Part shown: piece by piece, positions 20,986 through 32,191 of the stretch
Layout of the letters: each line of letters starts with the position of its first letter
How positions within the stretch are numbered: the first letter of the stretch is position 1
NCBI RefSeq assembly: GCF_900116865.1
Contig: NZ_FPCD01000001.1
Span: 62,001 to 126,000, forward strand
DNA from: Butyrivibrio sp. M55
GTDB lineage: Bacteria > Bacillota > Clostridia > Lachnospirales > Lachnospiraceae
Length of the DNA stretch: 64,000 bases
Reading direction: 5' to 3'
Notes under the pieces: generated by a model
What the model was told of the DNA's origin: nothing
Databases searched by the model: none
The model's input: only the letters and a program-made list of their open reading frames with translations
Position numbers and translations under genes: made by a program

Positions 20986-21005
20986 TGTGCTTGTAGTGCT
21001 ACAAT
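20977..21005 (+). promoter_or_regulatory. Promoter of the second ilvN / ilvC
   Basis: TTGAAC (20977-20982), 17 bases, then TACAAT (21000-21005), with an extended -10 TG at 20997-20998. It is placed 67 bases before the second small-subunit start, so this gene and probably ilvC can be expressed apart from the upstream ilvB-ilvN pair. Confidence 0.75.
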
Positions 21006-21071
21006 GCATATAATTGGTTAAAAAACAGGGTGCATATTTATCCTGAAATAATCAAAGGAGCAGAAAGTAAA

Positions 21072-21575
21072 ATGCAGAAAAAAGTATTTCAGCTTCTCGT
21101 AGATAATAACCCCGGCGTTCTTTCGAGAATTTCGGGTTTGTTTTCAAGAAGAGGATATAATATTGAAAGTATCACGGCCGGTGTAACAGCCGATCCCAGA
21201 TACACAAGAATCACTATAGTGGCTTCGGGAGACGACGTCATACTCGATCAGATTGAGAAACAGGTTGGCAAATTGGTGGATGTCAGAGATATTCACGAAC
21301 TTATGCCTTCGGACAGTGTTTACAGAGAACTTGCCATGGTCAAAGTTAAGGCGGCTGCCGAGCAGAGACAGAGCATTCTTGCTACGGCAAATGTCTTCAG
21401 AGGAAATATTGTCGATGTCAGCGTTGATTCGGTCATTGTTGAGATCACAGGTAACCAGTCCAAGATTGATGCGTTCCTTAAACTTCTTGAGGGATATGAG
21501 ATCCTTGAACTTGCAAGAACAGGAATTGCTGGACTCGGAAGAGGAACAGACAAGGTCATTTACTTAGATGATTGA
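21072..21575 (+). CDS. ilvN: Acetolactate synthase small (regulatory) subunit, copy 2
   Basis: 167 residues with the ACT domain (LLVDNNPGVLSRISGLFSRR, then YNIESITAG) and the C-terminal IlvN domain. ATG 21072 is chosen because AAGGAG lies at 21055-21060. It resembles the usual clostridial IlvN more closely than copy 1 does and lies directly before ilvC. It could be the partner of the second large subunit at 55078, although that gene is 33 kb away. Confidence 0.92.
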   Translation: MQKKVFQLLVDNNPGVLSRISGLFSRRGYNIESITAGVTADPRYTRITIVASGDDVILDQIEKQVGKLVDVRDIHELMPSDSVYRELAMVKVKAAAEQRQSILATANVFRGNIVDVSVDSVIVEITGNQSKIDAFLKLLEGYEILELARTGIAGLGRGTDKVIYLDD

Positions 21576-21624
21576 TGTTTAATTATTGATAATATATGAT
21601 TTTGATCTTTCAAAATATATATAA

Positions 21625-22692
<1,068 letters not shown>

Positions 22693-22734
22693 TCCGTATA
22701 TAATTGAAATTGTTTCAAAATAGGGATAATATAG

Positions 22735-22776
22735 AAAGAGTGTCGTTTATTTAAATGGCGACACTCTTTTTTCTTT
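22735..22776 (+). terminator. Rho-independent terminator after ilvC
   Basis: AAAGAGTGTCG pairs with CGACACTCTTT, followed by a T-rich run. Confidence 0.92.
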
Positions 22777-22811
22777 AGATTAAGCATTTTTTTATATACG
22801 AGGAGATTATA

Positions 22812-25292
22812 TTGGATACTGGTTTGGAAACTACTAATACTAAGAAAAAAATTACGGAAAAAAGCTGGTATGTGCCTGTGGTAATGTTTCTTAGCGCATA
22901 CCTTATGTATGTGATCGCTGTACTTCCTATTCTCATCAAGAGAGGAATGCCTTTCTTTTATTATGGCGACTACAATGTACAGCAGATCCCGTTTTATATC
23001 CTTGCACACAGAGCGGTACGAAACGGACAGTTCTTTTGGAACTGGAATGTCGATCTGGGCGGAACAATGTTTGGAGATTTTGCATTTTATCTCTGGGGAA
23101 GTCCGTTCTTTTGGCTGACCACTCTTTTCCCTGAGAGTGCGATACCTTTCATGATGCCTTTTCTGATGGCACTTAAATATGCCGTATCGGCTACATGTGC
23201 TTATCTGTATATCAGAAAATATGTACATAAGTATACCTATGCCATGATCGGTGGTTATCTCTATGCATTTTCAGGATTTAACGCATGCAACATAGTGTTC
23301 AACCATTTCACGGATGCAGTTGCATTCTTCCCACTGTTCCTTTTGGCATTTGACAATCTTATGAATGCGCCCGCAAAAGAAGACGGTAAGTATAAGTTCG
23401 CAGGAAAGCCGTTTGTATTGTTTGCGCTTATGACAGCTTTTATGTCTATCGTGAATTACTACTTTTTCTTCGGACAGGTTGTCTTTCTGATTATCTATTT
23501 CGTTATCAGATATGTCGATCTTGAAGATAAAGAAATCATTGCGGTCAGATTCGGAAGAGCATTTGCTTCGGGAGTTGTGGGAGTTTTGTTTGCGGGATTT
23601 TTCCTTCTGCAGGCTTTTGTCGGTGTTCAGGGCAACACAAGACTTGATAATTATATAAACGGCTATGATATGCTTGTTTATCCAAGCGAAAAGCTTCTTT
23701 TTGATATCGTTAAGAGCCTTTCAATGCTTCCCGACATAATCGGAAAGGGAACACTTTTCTATACCGGAACCGTTAAGAATGCATCTCTTGCGGCTTATAT
23801 TCCTTTGTTCGGAATTTCAGGCGTTATAGCATTCTTTTTACAGAATAAAAAGAAAAAGACCTGGCAGAAGACACTTATCACGGTATGTGCGGTTATAGCA
23901 GTGGTGCCTGTATTAAATGCGGCATTTTCTATGTTTAACAGTTCATACTATGCAAGATGGTTCTATATGCCCATCCTTATCATGTGTCTTATGACTTCAA
24001 TGGCTGCTGAGCGTGGAAAGTCAATACAGATGAAAAAGGGCGCCGTTGCTGCGGTTATAATGTTCCTGTTCTTTGTTTTTGTATACCTTCTTCCTTCCAA
24101 GAATGACAAGGGAGATATTGTATTCTTCAACATGACTGAGAATGTTCACATCTTTTTAAAGGATCTTCTCTGGTCTTCAATTCTGTCATTTATGCTTTTG
24201 GTTACGATATTCCTTATACCGAAGCGCTTTAAATTTGAACAGAAGATGTTTGAAGAAAAGAAAGTAAGAATGCACATCAGCTTCAGAGATCATCTTGTTC
24301 TCGGAATTGTAATCGTAAGCTGTGTTCTTTCTACATATGTTCCCATCGTCAACGGAAGTTCCATCATTTCCGACAGGGGAAAAGAGAAGTGGCAGAATCA
24401 GATGCTCTTTAACAAGGTTAATGTTGATCAGTCAAGTTTCTGCAGAGGTGAAGTTGACAGCACATCGACCAACTACGATATGGTCTGGGGAATACCTTCG
24501 ATTCATTGCTTCTTAAGTACGGTTCCGTCTGAGATCTTTGATTTCCTTGACGGCGCTGCAGGAATCACAAGAACCGTTGAGACCAATATTCCAGTAAACA
24601 GAGCAGGTATCCGTTCAATCTTATCTGCAAGATATTACATGGAAAATGAACAGGTTAGTAAGAACAGGCTCTTCAATGACGGAGAGGGTACAGAAGGATA
24701 TTCATTCCGTGATAATCAGGACGGATTTGACGTATTTGAGAATTCAAATTACATCCCTATGGGATTTGCGTATGATTACTACATAACCGAAGATGAGTGG
24801 GGCGACCTCGATCCTGCGGATTATGACTATGAACTTGCAAGAGTCCTTATCCTTTCAACTGAAGATGCGGTCAAATATGCCGATTCACTTGGAATGGAAG
24901 AGATGAAGTCTGAGGAATTATCCAATGCAAGTCTGACTTACAGCAAGTTTACGGAAGAGTGTAAAAAGAGAGCACAGACCGCATGTACATCATTTACAAC
25001 CGATACATATGGATTCAGCGCAAAGACAGCCAATCTTGGGGAAGGAAGACTCGTATTTTTCTCGGTTCCTGCGACAGAAGGCTTTAGCTGTACGGTTGAC
25101 GGACAGGATACTGATATAGTAAAAGCCGATTACGGTCTTATGGCTATTCCTGTACCTGCGGGAGTTCATGACATCAGAGTTACCTACACACCTGAAGGAT
25201 TCAAGGCAGGTCTTGCAATGTCGATCGTAGGAGCGGCTTTATTGGTAATTTATTCAATCTATACATTAAAAATTATCAAGAAAAACGATTAA
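22812..25292 (+). CDS. YfhO family membrane protein (putative glycosyltransferase-like)
   Basis: An 826-residue protein starting at TTG 22812 behind AGGAG. About twelve or more membrane helices occupy the first 600 residues, with an extracellular C-terminal domain and a last helix. The N-terminal extracytoplasmic loop with YYGDYNVQQIPFY followed by NWNVDLGG is the hallmark of YfhO proteins. In Bacillus and Listeria these are GT-C-like enzymes that decorate teichoic acids with sugars. The substrate here is unknown. It interrupts the ilv/leu gene run and has its own upstream terminator. Confidence 0.85.
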   Translation: MDTGLETTNTKKKITEKSWYVPVVMFLSAYLMYVIAVLPILIKRGMPFFYYGDYNVQQIPFYILAHRAVRNGQFFWNWNVDLGGTMFGDFAFYLWGSPFFWLTTLFPESAIPFMMPFLMALKYAVSATCAYLYIRKYVHKYTYAMIGGYLYAFSGFNACNIVFNHFTDAVAFFPLFLLAFDNLMNAPAKEDGKYKFAGKPFVLFALMTAFMSIVNYYFFFGQVVFLIIYFVIRYVDLEDKEIIAVRFGRAFASGVVGVLFAGFFLLQAFVGVQGNTRLDNYINGYDMLVYPSEKLLFDIVKSLSMLPDIIGKGTLFYTGTVKNASLAAYIPLFGISGVIAFFLQNKKKKTWQKTLITVCAVIAVVPVLNAAFSMFNSSYYARWFYMPILIMCLMTSMAAERGKSIQMKKGAVAAVIMFLFFVFVYLLPSKNDKGDIVFFNMTENVHIFLKDLLWSSILSFMLLVTIFLIPKRFKFEQKMFEEKKVRMHISFRDHLVLGIVIVSCVLSTYVPIVNGSSIISDRGKEKWQNQMLFNKVNVDQSSFCRGEVDSTSTNYDMVWGIPSIHCFLSTVPSEIFDFLDGAAGITRTVETNIPVNRAGIRSILSARYYMENEQVSKNRLFNDGEGTEGYSFRDNQDGFDVFENSNYIPMGFAYDYYITEDEWGDLDPADYDYELARVLILSTEDAVKYADSLGMEEMKSEELSNASLTYSKFTEECKKRAQTACTSFTTDTYGFSAKTANLGEGRLVFFSVPATEGFSCTVDGQDTDIVKADYGLMAIPVPAGVHDIRVTYTPEGFKAGLAMSIVGAALLVIYSIYTLKIIKKND

Positions 25293-25375
25293 ATTTGTCA
25301 TGTTCTTTATGTGAGAACGTTGTGTTATATTTAGTAGTATATTTTTGATTATAATTAATTGAAGGAGATTACAAT

Positions 25376-26647
25376 ATGAGCGGAATGACTATGAGCCAGA
25401 AGATATTGGCAGCCCATGCCGGACTTCCCGAGGTAAAAGCTGGGCAGCTTATCGAGGCTAATCTTGATCTTGTTCTTGGCAATGACATTACAAGTCCCGT
25501 TGCTATTAACGAGATGGCTAAATTTACAAAGGACGGCGTGTTTGACAAAGATAAGATCGCTCTTGTCCCCGATCACTTTACTCCTAACAAGGATATTAAG
25601 TCTGCAGAGAACTGCAAGTGCGTAAGAGAATTCGCAAGAAAGAATAAGATCACAAACTACTTTGAAGTAGGCCAGATGGGAATTGAGCATGCGCTTCTTC
25701 CCGAGCAGGGACTTACGGTTCCCGGTGACCTTATCATCGGCGCAGATTCACATACATGTACATACGGTGCGCTCGGCGCTTTCTCAACAGGTATCGGTTC
25801 TACCGATATGGCTGCCGGAATGGCTACAGGTAAGGGATGGTTCAAGGTTCCCAGTGCCATTAAGTTCAACATCATCGGAAAGCCCTCAAAGTGGATTAGC
25901 GGTAAGGATGTTATCCTTCATATTATCGGTATGATCGGTGTTGACGGAGCTCTTTATAAATCAATGGAGTTTGTCGGTGAAGGTATCAAGAACCTTACAA
26001 TGGATGACAGACTTACAATTGCAAATATGGCTATCGAAGCAGGCGGAAAGAACGGTATTTTCCCTGTTGATGATATTGCAAAAGAATATCTCAAGGAGCA
26101 TGCTCTGGGTAAAGAATATACTGTTTATGAAGCAGATCCAGATGCTGAATACGATGAGGAGTATACAATTGACTTAAGCACTCTTAAGCCTACAGTTGCT
26201 TTCCCTCATCTTCCTGAAAATACTCACACATTTGATGAGATTGAAGATACAAAGATCGATCAGGTTGTTATCGGTTCTTGTACAAACGGACGAATCGGAG
26301 ATCTCAGAACTGCTGCGGAAGTTATCAAGGGAAGAAAAGTTGCACAGGGAATCAGATGTATCGTTATCCCCGCAACTCAGAAGATCTTTTTACAGGCTAT
26401 GGAAGAAGGACTTATCAAGAGCTTTGTTGAAGCCGGTGCGATCGTATCAACACCTACCTGCGGTCCTTGCCTTGGCGGATATATGGGTGTCCTTGCTTCA
26501 AAAGAGAGATGCGTTTCTACAACAAACAGAAACTTTGTCGGCAGAATGGGTGCAATAGATTCCGAGATTTATCTTGCTTCTCCGGCTGTAGCCGCTGCAA
26601 GTGCGATCACAGGAAAAATTTCACAACCCGCTGAACTTGGATTATAA
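25376..26647 (+). CDS. leuC: 3-isopropylmalate dehydratase large subunit
   Basis: With LeuD it isomerises 2-isopropylmalate to 3-isopropylmalate. At 423 residues it is the short HacA/LeuC2 type. The three Fe-S cysteines are visible in VIGSCTNGR and TCGPCLGG. Substrate-site motifs [14 protein letters not shown] and NRNFVGRMG are also present. Start ATG 25376 follows GAAGGAG. LeuD begins 12 bases later. A homoaconitase-like role is possible for this subfamily, but the leucine context supports LeuC. Confidence 0.95.
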   Translation: MSGMTMSQKILAAHAGLPEVKAGQLIEANLDLVLGNDITSPVAINEMAKFTKDGVFDKDKIALVPDHFTPNKDIKSAENCKCVREFARKNKITNYFEVGQMGIEHALLPEQGLTVPGDLIIGADSHTCTYGALGAFSTGIGSTDMAAGMATGKGWFKVPSAIKFNIIGKPSKWISGKDVILHIIGMIGVDGALYKSMEFVGEGIKNLTMDDRLTIANMAIEAGGKNGIFPVDDIAKEYLKEHALGKEYTVYEADPDAEYDEEYTIDLSTLKPTVAFPHLPENTHTFDEIEDTKIDQVVIGSCTNGRIGDLRTAAEVIKGRKVAQGIRCIVIPATQKIFLQAMEEGLIKSFVEAGAIVSTPTCGPCLGGYMGVLASKERCVSTTNRNFVGRMGAIDSEIYLASPAVAAASAITGKISQPAELGL

Positions 26648-26659
26648 GGAGAATAGAAA

Positions 26660-27157
26660 ATGAAGGCTGCAAAAGGTACAGTTTTTAAATATGGTGATAA
26701 TGTAGATACAGACGTAATCATTCCTGCCCGTTATCTTAACAGTACAACGGGTGAAGAGCTTGCAAAGCATTGCATGGAAGATATCGATAAGGACTTTACA
26801 AAGAATGTTAAAGCAGGAGATATCATCGTTGCCGAGAAGAATTTCGGTTGCGGATCTTCAAGAGAACATGCACCTCTCTCAATTAAGTGCGCCGGCGTAA
26901 GCTGTGTTATTGCTAAGAACTTTGCCAGAATCTTTTACAGAAACAGCATCAATATCGGACTTCCCATCATTGAATGCGAGGAAGCCGCAGATGCTATCAA
27001 GAACGGAGATATTGTAAGCGTAGACTTTGACTCCGGCATCATTACGGATGAAACGACAGGGGAGAAATTCCGTGGACAGGCTTTCCCTGAATTTATGCAA
27101 AAGATAATTGATTCTGAGGGGCTTATCAATTATATAAACTCATCGGAGGAGAAATAA
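26660..27157 (+). CDS. leuD: 3-isopropylmalate dehydratase small subunit
   Basis: 165-residue swivel domain of the isomerase. Signature [10 protein letters not shown] plus [10 protein letters not shown] and the NIGLPI segment. Overlapping in function with leuC directly upstream and 3 bases before the GT2 gene, so all three are probably one transcript. Confidence 0.95.
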   Translation: MKAAKGTVFKYGDNVDTDVIIPARYLNSTTGEELAKHCMEDIDKDFTKNVKAGDIIVAEKNFGCGSSREHAPLSIKCAGVSCVIAKNFARIFYRNSINIGLPIIECEEAADAIKNGDIVSVDFDSGIITDETTGEKFRGQAFPEFMQKIIDSEGLINYINSSEEK

Positions 27158-27160
27158 AAA

Positions 27161-28147
27161 ATGAACAGATTATTCTGCGTGATTCCTTGTTATAACGAAC
27201 AGGAAGTATTACCTGAGACATCCAAAAGACTCAAGGAAAAGATTGAAGACCTTGTCGGAAGAAAGATGATCGCTCCCGACAGCAGGATCCTTCTGGTAAA
27301 CGATGGTTCAAAGGATGAAACATGGAATATAATTAAAAAACTTCATGAAGAAGATGAAGTCTTTCAGGGAATAAATCTCTCAAAGAATATGGGACATCAG
27401 AACGCTCTTTTGGCAGGACTTATGACTGCCAAGGATCTTTGTGATATGGCCATTTCTCTTGATGCGGATCTTCAGGACGACATCAATGCGATCGATGCCA
27501 TGGTTGATAAATTCAACAAGGAAGATTGCGAAGTTGTATACGGAGTAAGATCTAAGAGAACTACTGATACTTTTTTTAAGAGATTTACTGCTGAATCATA
27601 TTACAAGCTCATTGATGCAATGGGTGCAAAGACAGTCTATAACCATGCGGATTACAGACTTCTTAGCAGAAGAGCTCTTCAGGCTCTTTCTGAGTTTGGA
27701 GAAGTTAATCTTTTCCTCAGAGGAATTGTTCCCATGCTCGGCTTTAAATCTGATATTGTATATTATGAGAGAGCTGAGAGATTTGCCGGAGAGAGTAAGT
27801 ATCCTCTTAAGAAGATGCTCAGTTTTGCGATTGAGGGAATCACAAGCCTTAGCACAAAGCCCATAAAGATGATAACGGGGCTTGGCTTCTTTATTTTCTT
27901 TGCAAGTATTGTGGTACTTATATATTCACTTGTGAGATATTTTACAAACCATACGATTCCCGGATGGACAACAACCGTTCTTTCCGTATGGGCAATCGGT
28001 GGTCTTATCATGATCTCTCTTGGTGTAATAGGAGAGTATATTGGCAAGATCTATCTTGAGACCAAGAATCGTCCGAGATTTATTATCGAGTCTTATGTCG
28101 GTGACAAAGAAGATGAAGAAATTGCTGATTGCGTATATAAGCGTTAA
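27161..28147 (+). CDS. Family 2 glycosyltransferase, polyprenyl-phosphate type
   Basis: 328 residues. An N-terminal GT-A domain (VIPCYNEQEVLPE, then LVNDGSKDETW, then the metal site SLDADLQDD) is followed by two C-terminal membrane helices (about 235-255 and 270-295) and GEYIGKIYLETKNRPRF. This is the GtrB/DPM1-like layout that loads a sugar onto undecaprenyl phosphate for use outside the membrane. The GT-C-like proteins in the window (YfhO at 22812, GT39-like at 51650) could be users of such a lipid-linked sugar; that link is inference. Confidence 0.9.
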   Translation: MNRLFCVIPCYNEQEVLPETSKRLKEKIEDLVGRKMIAPDSRILLVNDGSKDETWNIIKKLHEEDEVFQGINLSKNMGHQNALLAGLMTAKDLCDMAISLDADLQDDINAIDAMVDKFNKEDCEVVYGVRSKRTTDTFFKRFTAESYYKLIDAMGAKTVYNHADYRLLSRRALQALSEFGEVNLFLRGIVPMLGFKSDIVYYERAERFAGESKYPLKKMLSFAIEGITSLSTKPIKMITGLGFFIFFASIVVLIYSLVRYFTNHTIPGWTTTVLSVWAIGGLIMISLGVIGEYIGKIYLETKNRPRFIIESYVGDKEDEEIADCVYKR

Positions 28148-28185
28148 ACTTTTGCATAAACTTTTTTATGAAACGGAGATAGAAA

Positions 28186-29007
28186 ATGGCTAACGGACAC
28201 GGTAAGAAGCCGGAGGACTTTAAGAAGCAGATGGAGGACAACTTTAAAGTTGCTCCCGGAGAACATACACATGTAAAGAAGGTTATCGGAATAGTAAGCG
28301 GAAAGGGTGGTGTTGGAAAGAGTCTTGTGACAGGCCTTTCTGCTGTATATATGGCAAGAGAAGGCTTCAAGACAGCAATCCTTGACGCTGATATTACGGG
28401 GCCTTCAATTCCGAAGATGTTTGGAATAGGACAGGCTAAGAACGCTGATGAGACAGGTCTTTTACCTGCTGAATCAGAAAAAGGGACAAAGGTAATGTCT
28501 CTTAATATGCTTATGGATAATGAGACGGATCCCGTTATCTGGAGAGGACCTGTTATTGCAGGTATCGTTAAGCAGTTCTGGTCTGATGTAAACTGGGGTG
28601 ATGTTGACTTTATGTTTGTTGATATGCCTCCCGGAACTGGTGATGTTCCGCTTACTGTTTTCCAGTCTCTTCCCGTGGACGGAATAATTGTTGTCGCGAC
28701 TCCTCAGGAGCTTGTCGGCATGATAGTTGAAAAAGCAATAAATATGGCTGAGATGATGAAAATCCCGGTACTTGGTATCGTGGAGAACATGAGCTATATG
28801 AACTGCCCTCATTGCGGAAAGCCTATAAATATATTCGGCGAGAGCAAGATTGAGAGCTATGCGGCTTCAAAGGGAATCAACATTCTTGGAAGGATTCCTC
28901 TTGATCCGGCTATTTCAGCACTTTGTGACAGTGGAAAAATTGAAGAAATAAATGATGATTATCTCGACAGCTTAAAGTACATTTTGAAGGAAATGACAGA
29001 GCAGTAA
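28186..29007 (+). CDS. Mrp/NBP35-family Fe-S cluster carrier ATPase
   Basis: A 273-residue deviant P-loop ATPase: GIVSGKGGVGKS (about 36-47), switch motif ILDADITGPSIP, PPGTGD, and a C-terminal CPHCG pair that can hold a bridging Fe-S cluster between two subunits. The family delivers Fe-S clusters to apo-proteins. In this window LeuC, IlvD and other Fe-S enzymes are plausible clients, but that is inference from closeness. There is no N-terminal MIP18 domain. Confidence 0.92.
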   Translation: MANGHGKKPEDFKKQMEDNFKVAPGEHTHVKKVIGIVSGKGGVGKSLVTGLSAVYMAREGFKTAILDADITGPSIPKMFGIGQAKNADETGLLPAESEKGTKVMSLNMLMDNETDPVIWRGPVIAGIVKQFWSDVNWGDVDFMFVDMPPGTGDVPLTVFQSLPVDGIIVVATPQELVGMIVEKAINMAEMMKIPVLGIVENMSYMNCPHCGKPINIFGESKIESYAASKGINILGRIPLDPAISALCDSGKIEEINDDYLDSLKYILKEMTEQ

Positions 29008-29026
29008 TGTCGGATAATCGGGGGGC

Positions 29027-30427
29027 ATGAATATGAAAATGAGACCGGAGAAAAACCAGGTAACCTGGGCAATAACAATTTTCTTCCTTAGCATTGCGAT
29101 AATGCTCGCTTATTATGTAATATTTAACGGAATATCTGTCGTCAAGACGGTTTCCAAGGTGGTGGATTCCTTATCTGGAATTATAATAGGCGTGATCATT
29201 GCGTTCGTTCTCATACCGCTTACGGATGGGATTGAGAGGAAGATAGTTATTCCCATATATCATTTGAGGGGATATGACATTTCGCGTGCATCAAACGTGA
29301 ATGCTAAAAAGAGAAAACAGGCTAGGAAAATATCTGTTGCAATCACAATGCTTATTTTCCTGTTTGTAATATACAGTTTGTTCAGGATCATTATTCCTGA
29401 ACTTATAGACAGTATCAGGCAGATCGTAAGGAAGTTTCCTGAGTATGAAAAGCAGATAAACGAAGAATCACAGCTTTTGTTTGAATCAAACTCAATCGAG
29501 GTTCAGAATTTTATTAATTCGCAGCTCGACCGTTCTTATGTTTCGCTAAGTGAATTCCTTCAGGAAAAGCTTATGCCGCTTGTGCCGAGTGTTGATTCTT
29601 TCTTTAAGATGGCATCTCAGGGAGTGTTCTCTATTATCAAGGTTCTTTTTGACCTTGTTGTAGGACTTATTGTTGCAATATATGTTCTTAATTCCAAAGA
29701 GGTGTTCTCTACAAAAGGTAAGAAAATTGCCTATGCTTTATTTAGGGAAGAATTTGCAAATGAAGTTATCGGCGGATTCAGATTTATCGGTGATATTTTT
29801 GAAGGATTTGTGGGCGGTAAGCTGGTTGATTCCGTAATAATAGGAATTATTTGCTATATAGGATGTGTTCTTCTTAAACTTGATTATCCTTTGCTTATTT
29901 CTGTTATTGTAGGCGTGACCAATATTATTCCTTTCTTTGGACCGTATATCGGAGGAGCGATAGGAGCGATGCTTCTTTTGATAACTCCGGTAAAGGCACT
30001 TATTTTTCTGATATTTATTATCGTACTGCAGCAGTTTGACGGAAATATTTTAGGACCTACGATCCTTGGAAGTTCAACAGGTCTTTCAAGTTTTTGGGTT
30101 CTCTTTTCAATCACATTCTTTGGCGGAATGTGGGGAATAGTAGGATGGCTTGTGGGTGTTCCCATTTTTGCCGTCATATATGCCTTTATATCGAGGATTA
30201 CCAATATCCTTCTTACCAAGAAAGAACTCAGTGTCGTGACGGAGGATTATGACGATCTTGCGTATATAGAGAATAAAGAGTACAAGACGCTTACCGATGA
30301 GCATAATGATAAGTACAATGCACACAAAGAAGTCGGTATGGTGACAAAGCTCTATCACAACGGCCGCGATAAGGTGAAGGGGATTGTCGAAAAGGTTAAA
30401 AAGAAAGATAAACCCGACAAGAAATAA
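29027..30427 (+). CDS. AI-2E family transporter
   Basis: 466 residues with eight or so membrane helices and the family motif in the PF01594 region: a long periplasmic-type segment (residues ~130-200), then FIGDIFEGFVGGKLVDSVIIG and PFFGPYIGG. The Lys/Asp-rich C-terminal tail is cytoplasmic. Members export autoinducer-2, act as Na+/H+ antiporters or have unknown cargo, so function should not be assumed. It follows the Mrp gene by 19 bases. Confidence 0.88.
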   Translation: MNMKMRPEKNQVTWAITIFFLSIAIMLAYYVIFNGISVVKTVSKVVDSLSGIIIGVIIAFVLIPLTDGIERKIVIPIYHLRGYDISRASNVNAKKRKQARKISVAITMLIFLFVIYSLFRIIIPELIDSIRQIVRKFPEYEKQINEESQLLFESNSIEVQNFINSQLDRSYVSLSEFLQEKLMPLVPSVDSFFKMASQGVFSIIKVLFDLVVGLIVAIYVLNSKEVFSTKGKKIAYALFREEFANEVIGGFRFIGDIFEGFVGGKLVDSVIIGIICYIGCVLLKLDYPLLISVIVGVTNIIPFFGPYIGGAIGAMLLLITPVKALIFLIFIIVLQQFDGNILGPTILGSSTGLSSFWVLFSITFFGGMWGIVGWLVGVPIFAVIYAFISRITNILLTKKELSVVTEDYDDLAYIENKEYKTLTDEHNDKYNAHKEVGMVTKLYHNGRDKVKGIVEKVKKKDKPDKK

Positions 30428-30444
30428 TTGTTTTTATTCATTAC

Positions 30445-30472
30445 TTGACGTTCAAAAATATTGGACTATAAT
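30445..30472 (+). promoter_or_regulatory. Promoter of ilvE
   Basis: TTGACG (30445-30450), 16 bases and a perfect TATAAT (30467-30472), 55 bases before the ilvE start. One of the strongest-looking promoters in the window. Confidence 0.85.
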
Positions 30473-30527
30473 TTAACTATTAGCGCTTTGCCGCATTAAA
30501 GTAACTGGAAAGGGGATGCAGTGTAAA

Positions 30528-31559
30528 ATGAGCAAGAAAAATTTAGATTGGGCAAATATCGGCTTTAATTACATGGTTGCCGATAAGAGATTCGTTTCAA
30601 ATTATAAAGACGGAAAATGGGATGACGGTGTCATTACCGATGACAATATGATCGTACTTAGTGAGGATGCGGGTGTTCTTCATTACGCACAGGAGTGCTT
30701 TGAGGGACTTAAGGCCTATGAGACTGAGGATGGCAAGATCGTAACTTTCAGACCTGACTTAAATGCCAAGAGAATGGTAGATTCAGCTACAAGACTTGAG
30801 ATGCCTGCTTTCCCTGAAGATAAATTTATCGAGGCTGTTGAGAAAGTTGTTAAGGCTAACCTTGACTGGGTTCCTCCTTACGGAAGCGGAGCAACACTTT
30901 ACATCAGACCTGTTATGTTCGCTACAGGTAATGTTATCGGTGTTAAGCCAGCTGACGAGTATCAGTTCAGAATTTTTGTAACACCCGTAGGACCTTACTT
31001 CAAGGGTGGTGCTAAGCCTATCGTTGTTAAGATAAGTGATTTCGACAGAGCAGCACCGCACGGAACAGGAAACATCAAGGCCGGACTTAACTATGCAATG
31101 AGCTTACATCCTATCGTAAAGGCTCACGAGGAAGGTTTTGCCGAGAACGTATATCTTGATGCAGAGAGCAGAACATACATCGAGGAGACAGGCGGAGCTA
31201 ACATCATCTTCGTTACTAAGGAAGGTGGACTTGTAGTTCCCAAGTCACACACAGATTCAATTCTTCCTTCAATCACAAGAAGATCTATCGTTTATGTTGC
31301 TAAAGAGATTCTTGGTCTTAATGTTGAAGAGAGACCTGTTAAGCTTTCAGAAGTTGAGAACTTTGTTGAGATGGGACTTTGCGGAACAGCTGCTGTTATA
31401 AGCCCTGTTGGTAAGATCAACGATCACGGCAAGGAAATCTGCTTTGCAAGCGGAATGGATGAGATGGGACCTGTTATCAAGAAACTCTATGATACACTTA
31501 CAGGAATCCAGATGGGACGCGTTGAAGCTCCTGAAGGATGGATCCACACAATCAAATAA
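30528..31559 (+). CDS. ilvE: Branched-chain amino acid aminotransferase
   Basis: PLP fold-type IV enzyme, 343 residues, making valine, leucine and isoleucine from their keto acids with glutamate. The PLP lysine is in GTGNIKAGLNYAMS. LYIRPVMFATG and the EETGGANIIFV cofactor loop are also present. I chose ATG 30528 (AGGGG at 30511-30515). ATG 30516 lies almost on that site. A strong promoter and terminator make this a single-gene unit. Confidence 0.95.
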   Translation: MSKKNLDWANIGFNYMVADKRFVSNYKDGKWDDGVITDDNMIVLSEDAGVLHYAQECFEGLKAYETEDGKIVTFRPDLNAKRMVDSATRLEMPAFPEDKFIEAVEKVVKANLDWVPPYGSGATLYIRPVMFATGNVIGVKPADEYQFRIFVTPVGPYFKGGAKPIVVKISDFDRAAPHGTGNIKAGLNYAMSLHPIVKAHEEGFAENVYLDAESRTYIEETGGANIIFVTKEGGLVVPKSHTDSILPSITRRSIVYVAKEILGLNVEERPVKLSEVENFVEMGLCGTAAVISPVGKINDHGKEICFASGMDEMGPVIKKLYDTLTGIQMGRVEAPEGWIHTIK

Positions 31560-31572
31560 AATGAACAATATC

Positions 31573-31613
31573 GAAGCAGATGCAGAAATAACAATGCATC
31601 TGCTTCTTTTTTT
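31573..31613 (+). terminator. Rho-independent terminator after ilvE
   Basis: GAAGCAGATGCA pairs perfectly with TGCATCTGCTTC, followed by seven T. Confidence 0.95.
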
Positions 31614-31635
31614 GCGCGATTTAATGCATAGAATG

Positions 31636-31644
31636 TGATATAAT
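31636..31644 (+). promoter_or_regulatory. Extended -10 promoter before rlmH
   Basis: TGATATAAT is a perfect extended -10 (TGnTATAAT) without a well-spaced -35. It would start the rlmH-phoH-pgpH-ybeY transcript about 60 bases before the rlmH start. Confidence 0.6.
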
Positions 31645-31708
31645 GTATGAGATTATTTGATGATAGCCTGCGGTCATTTTATGTAGACTTAAAAACAGGA
31701 GAATATTT

Positions 31709-32191
31709 TTGGGTAATATCAGTATAATTTGTGTCGGCAAGATCAAGGAAAAGTACTGGAATGATGCGATAGCGGAATATTCCAAGAGGCTTTCGAGATA
31801 TTGCAAATTAAGTATCGTGGAAGTTGCCGACGAGAAAACTCCGGACAATGCTCCGCCTGCGGTAGAGGAGCAGATTAGGAAAAAAGAAGCGGAGAGAATT
31901 TTAAAGAATATTGATGAGAGAGCACATGTCTGTGTACTTGCCATAAAGGGCAAGAGATATACGTCGGAAGCTTTTTCTGAATATATAAGCGGGCTTGGTG
32001 TAAACGGCACAAGTCACATACAATTTGTCATAGGAGGATCGCTTGGACTACATGAAAGCGTCCTTAAGAGGGCGGATTCATCAATCAGCTTTTCGGATAT
32101 GACATTTCCTCATCAGATGATGAGAGTTATTCTTTTGGAACAGATTTATCGTGGTTATAAAATTTTCTGTGGAGAACCGTACCATAAATGA
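31709..32191 (+). CDS. rlmH: 23S rRNA (pseudouridine-1915 N3) methyltransferase
   Basis: 160-residue SPOUT methyltransferase that modifies helix 69 of the large subunit on assembled ribosomes. Seen: the opening ISIICVGKIKEKYW, the SAM-binding knot FVIGGSLGLHESVL, and the C-terminal LPHQ-like segment MTFPHQMMRVILLEQIYRGYKI. It begins at TTG 31709 with CAGGAG well placed. Its stop overlaps the phoH ATG (ATGA). Confidence 0.95.
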   Translation: MGNISIICVGKIKEKYWNDAIAEYSKRLSRYCKLSIVEVADEKTPDNAPPAVEEQIRKKEAERILKNIDERAHVCVLAIKGKRYTSEAFSEYISGLGVNGTSHIQFVIGGSLGLHESVLKRADSSISFSDMTFPHQMMRVILLEQIYRGYKIFCGEPYHK

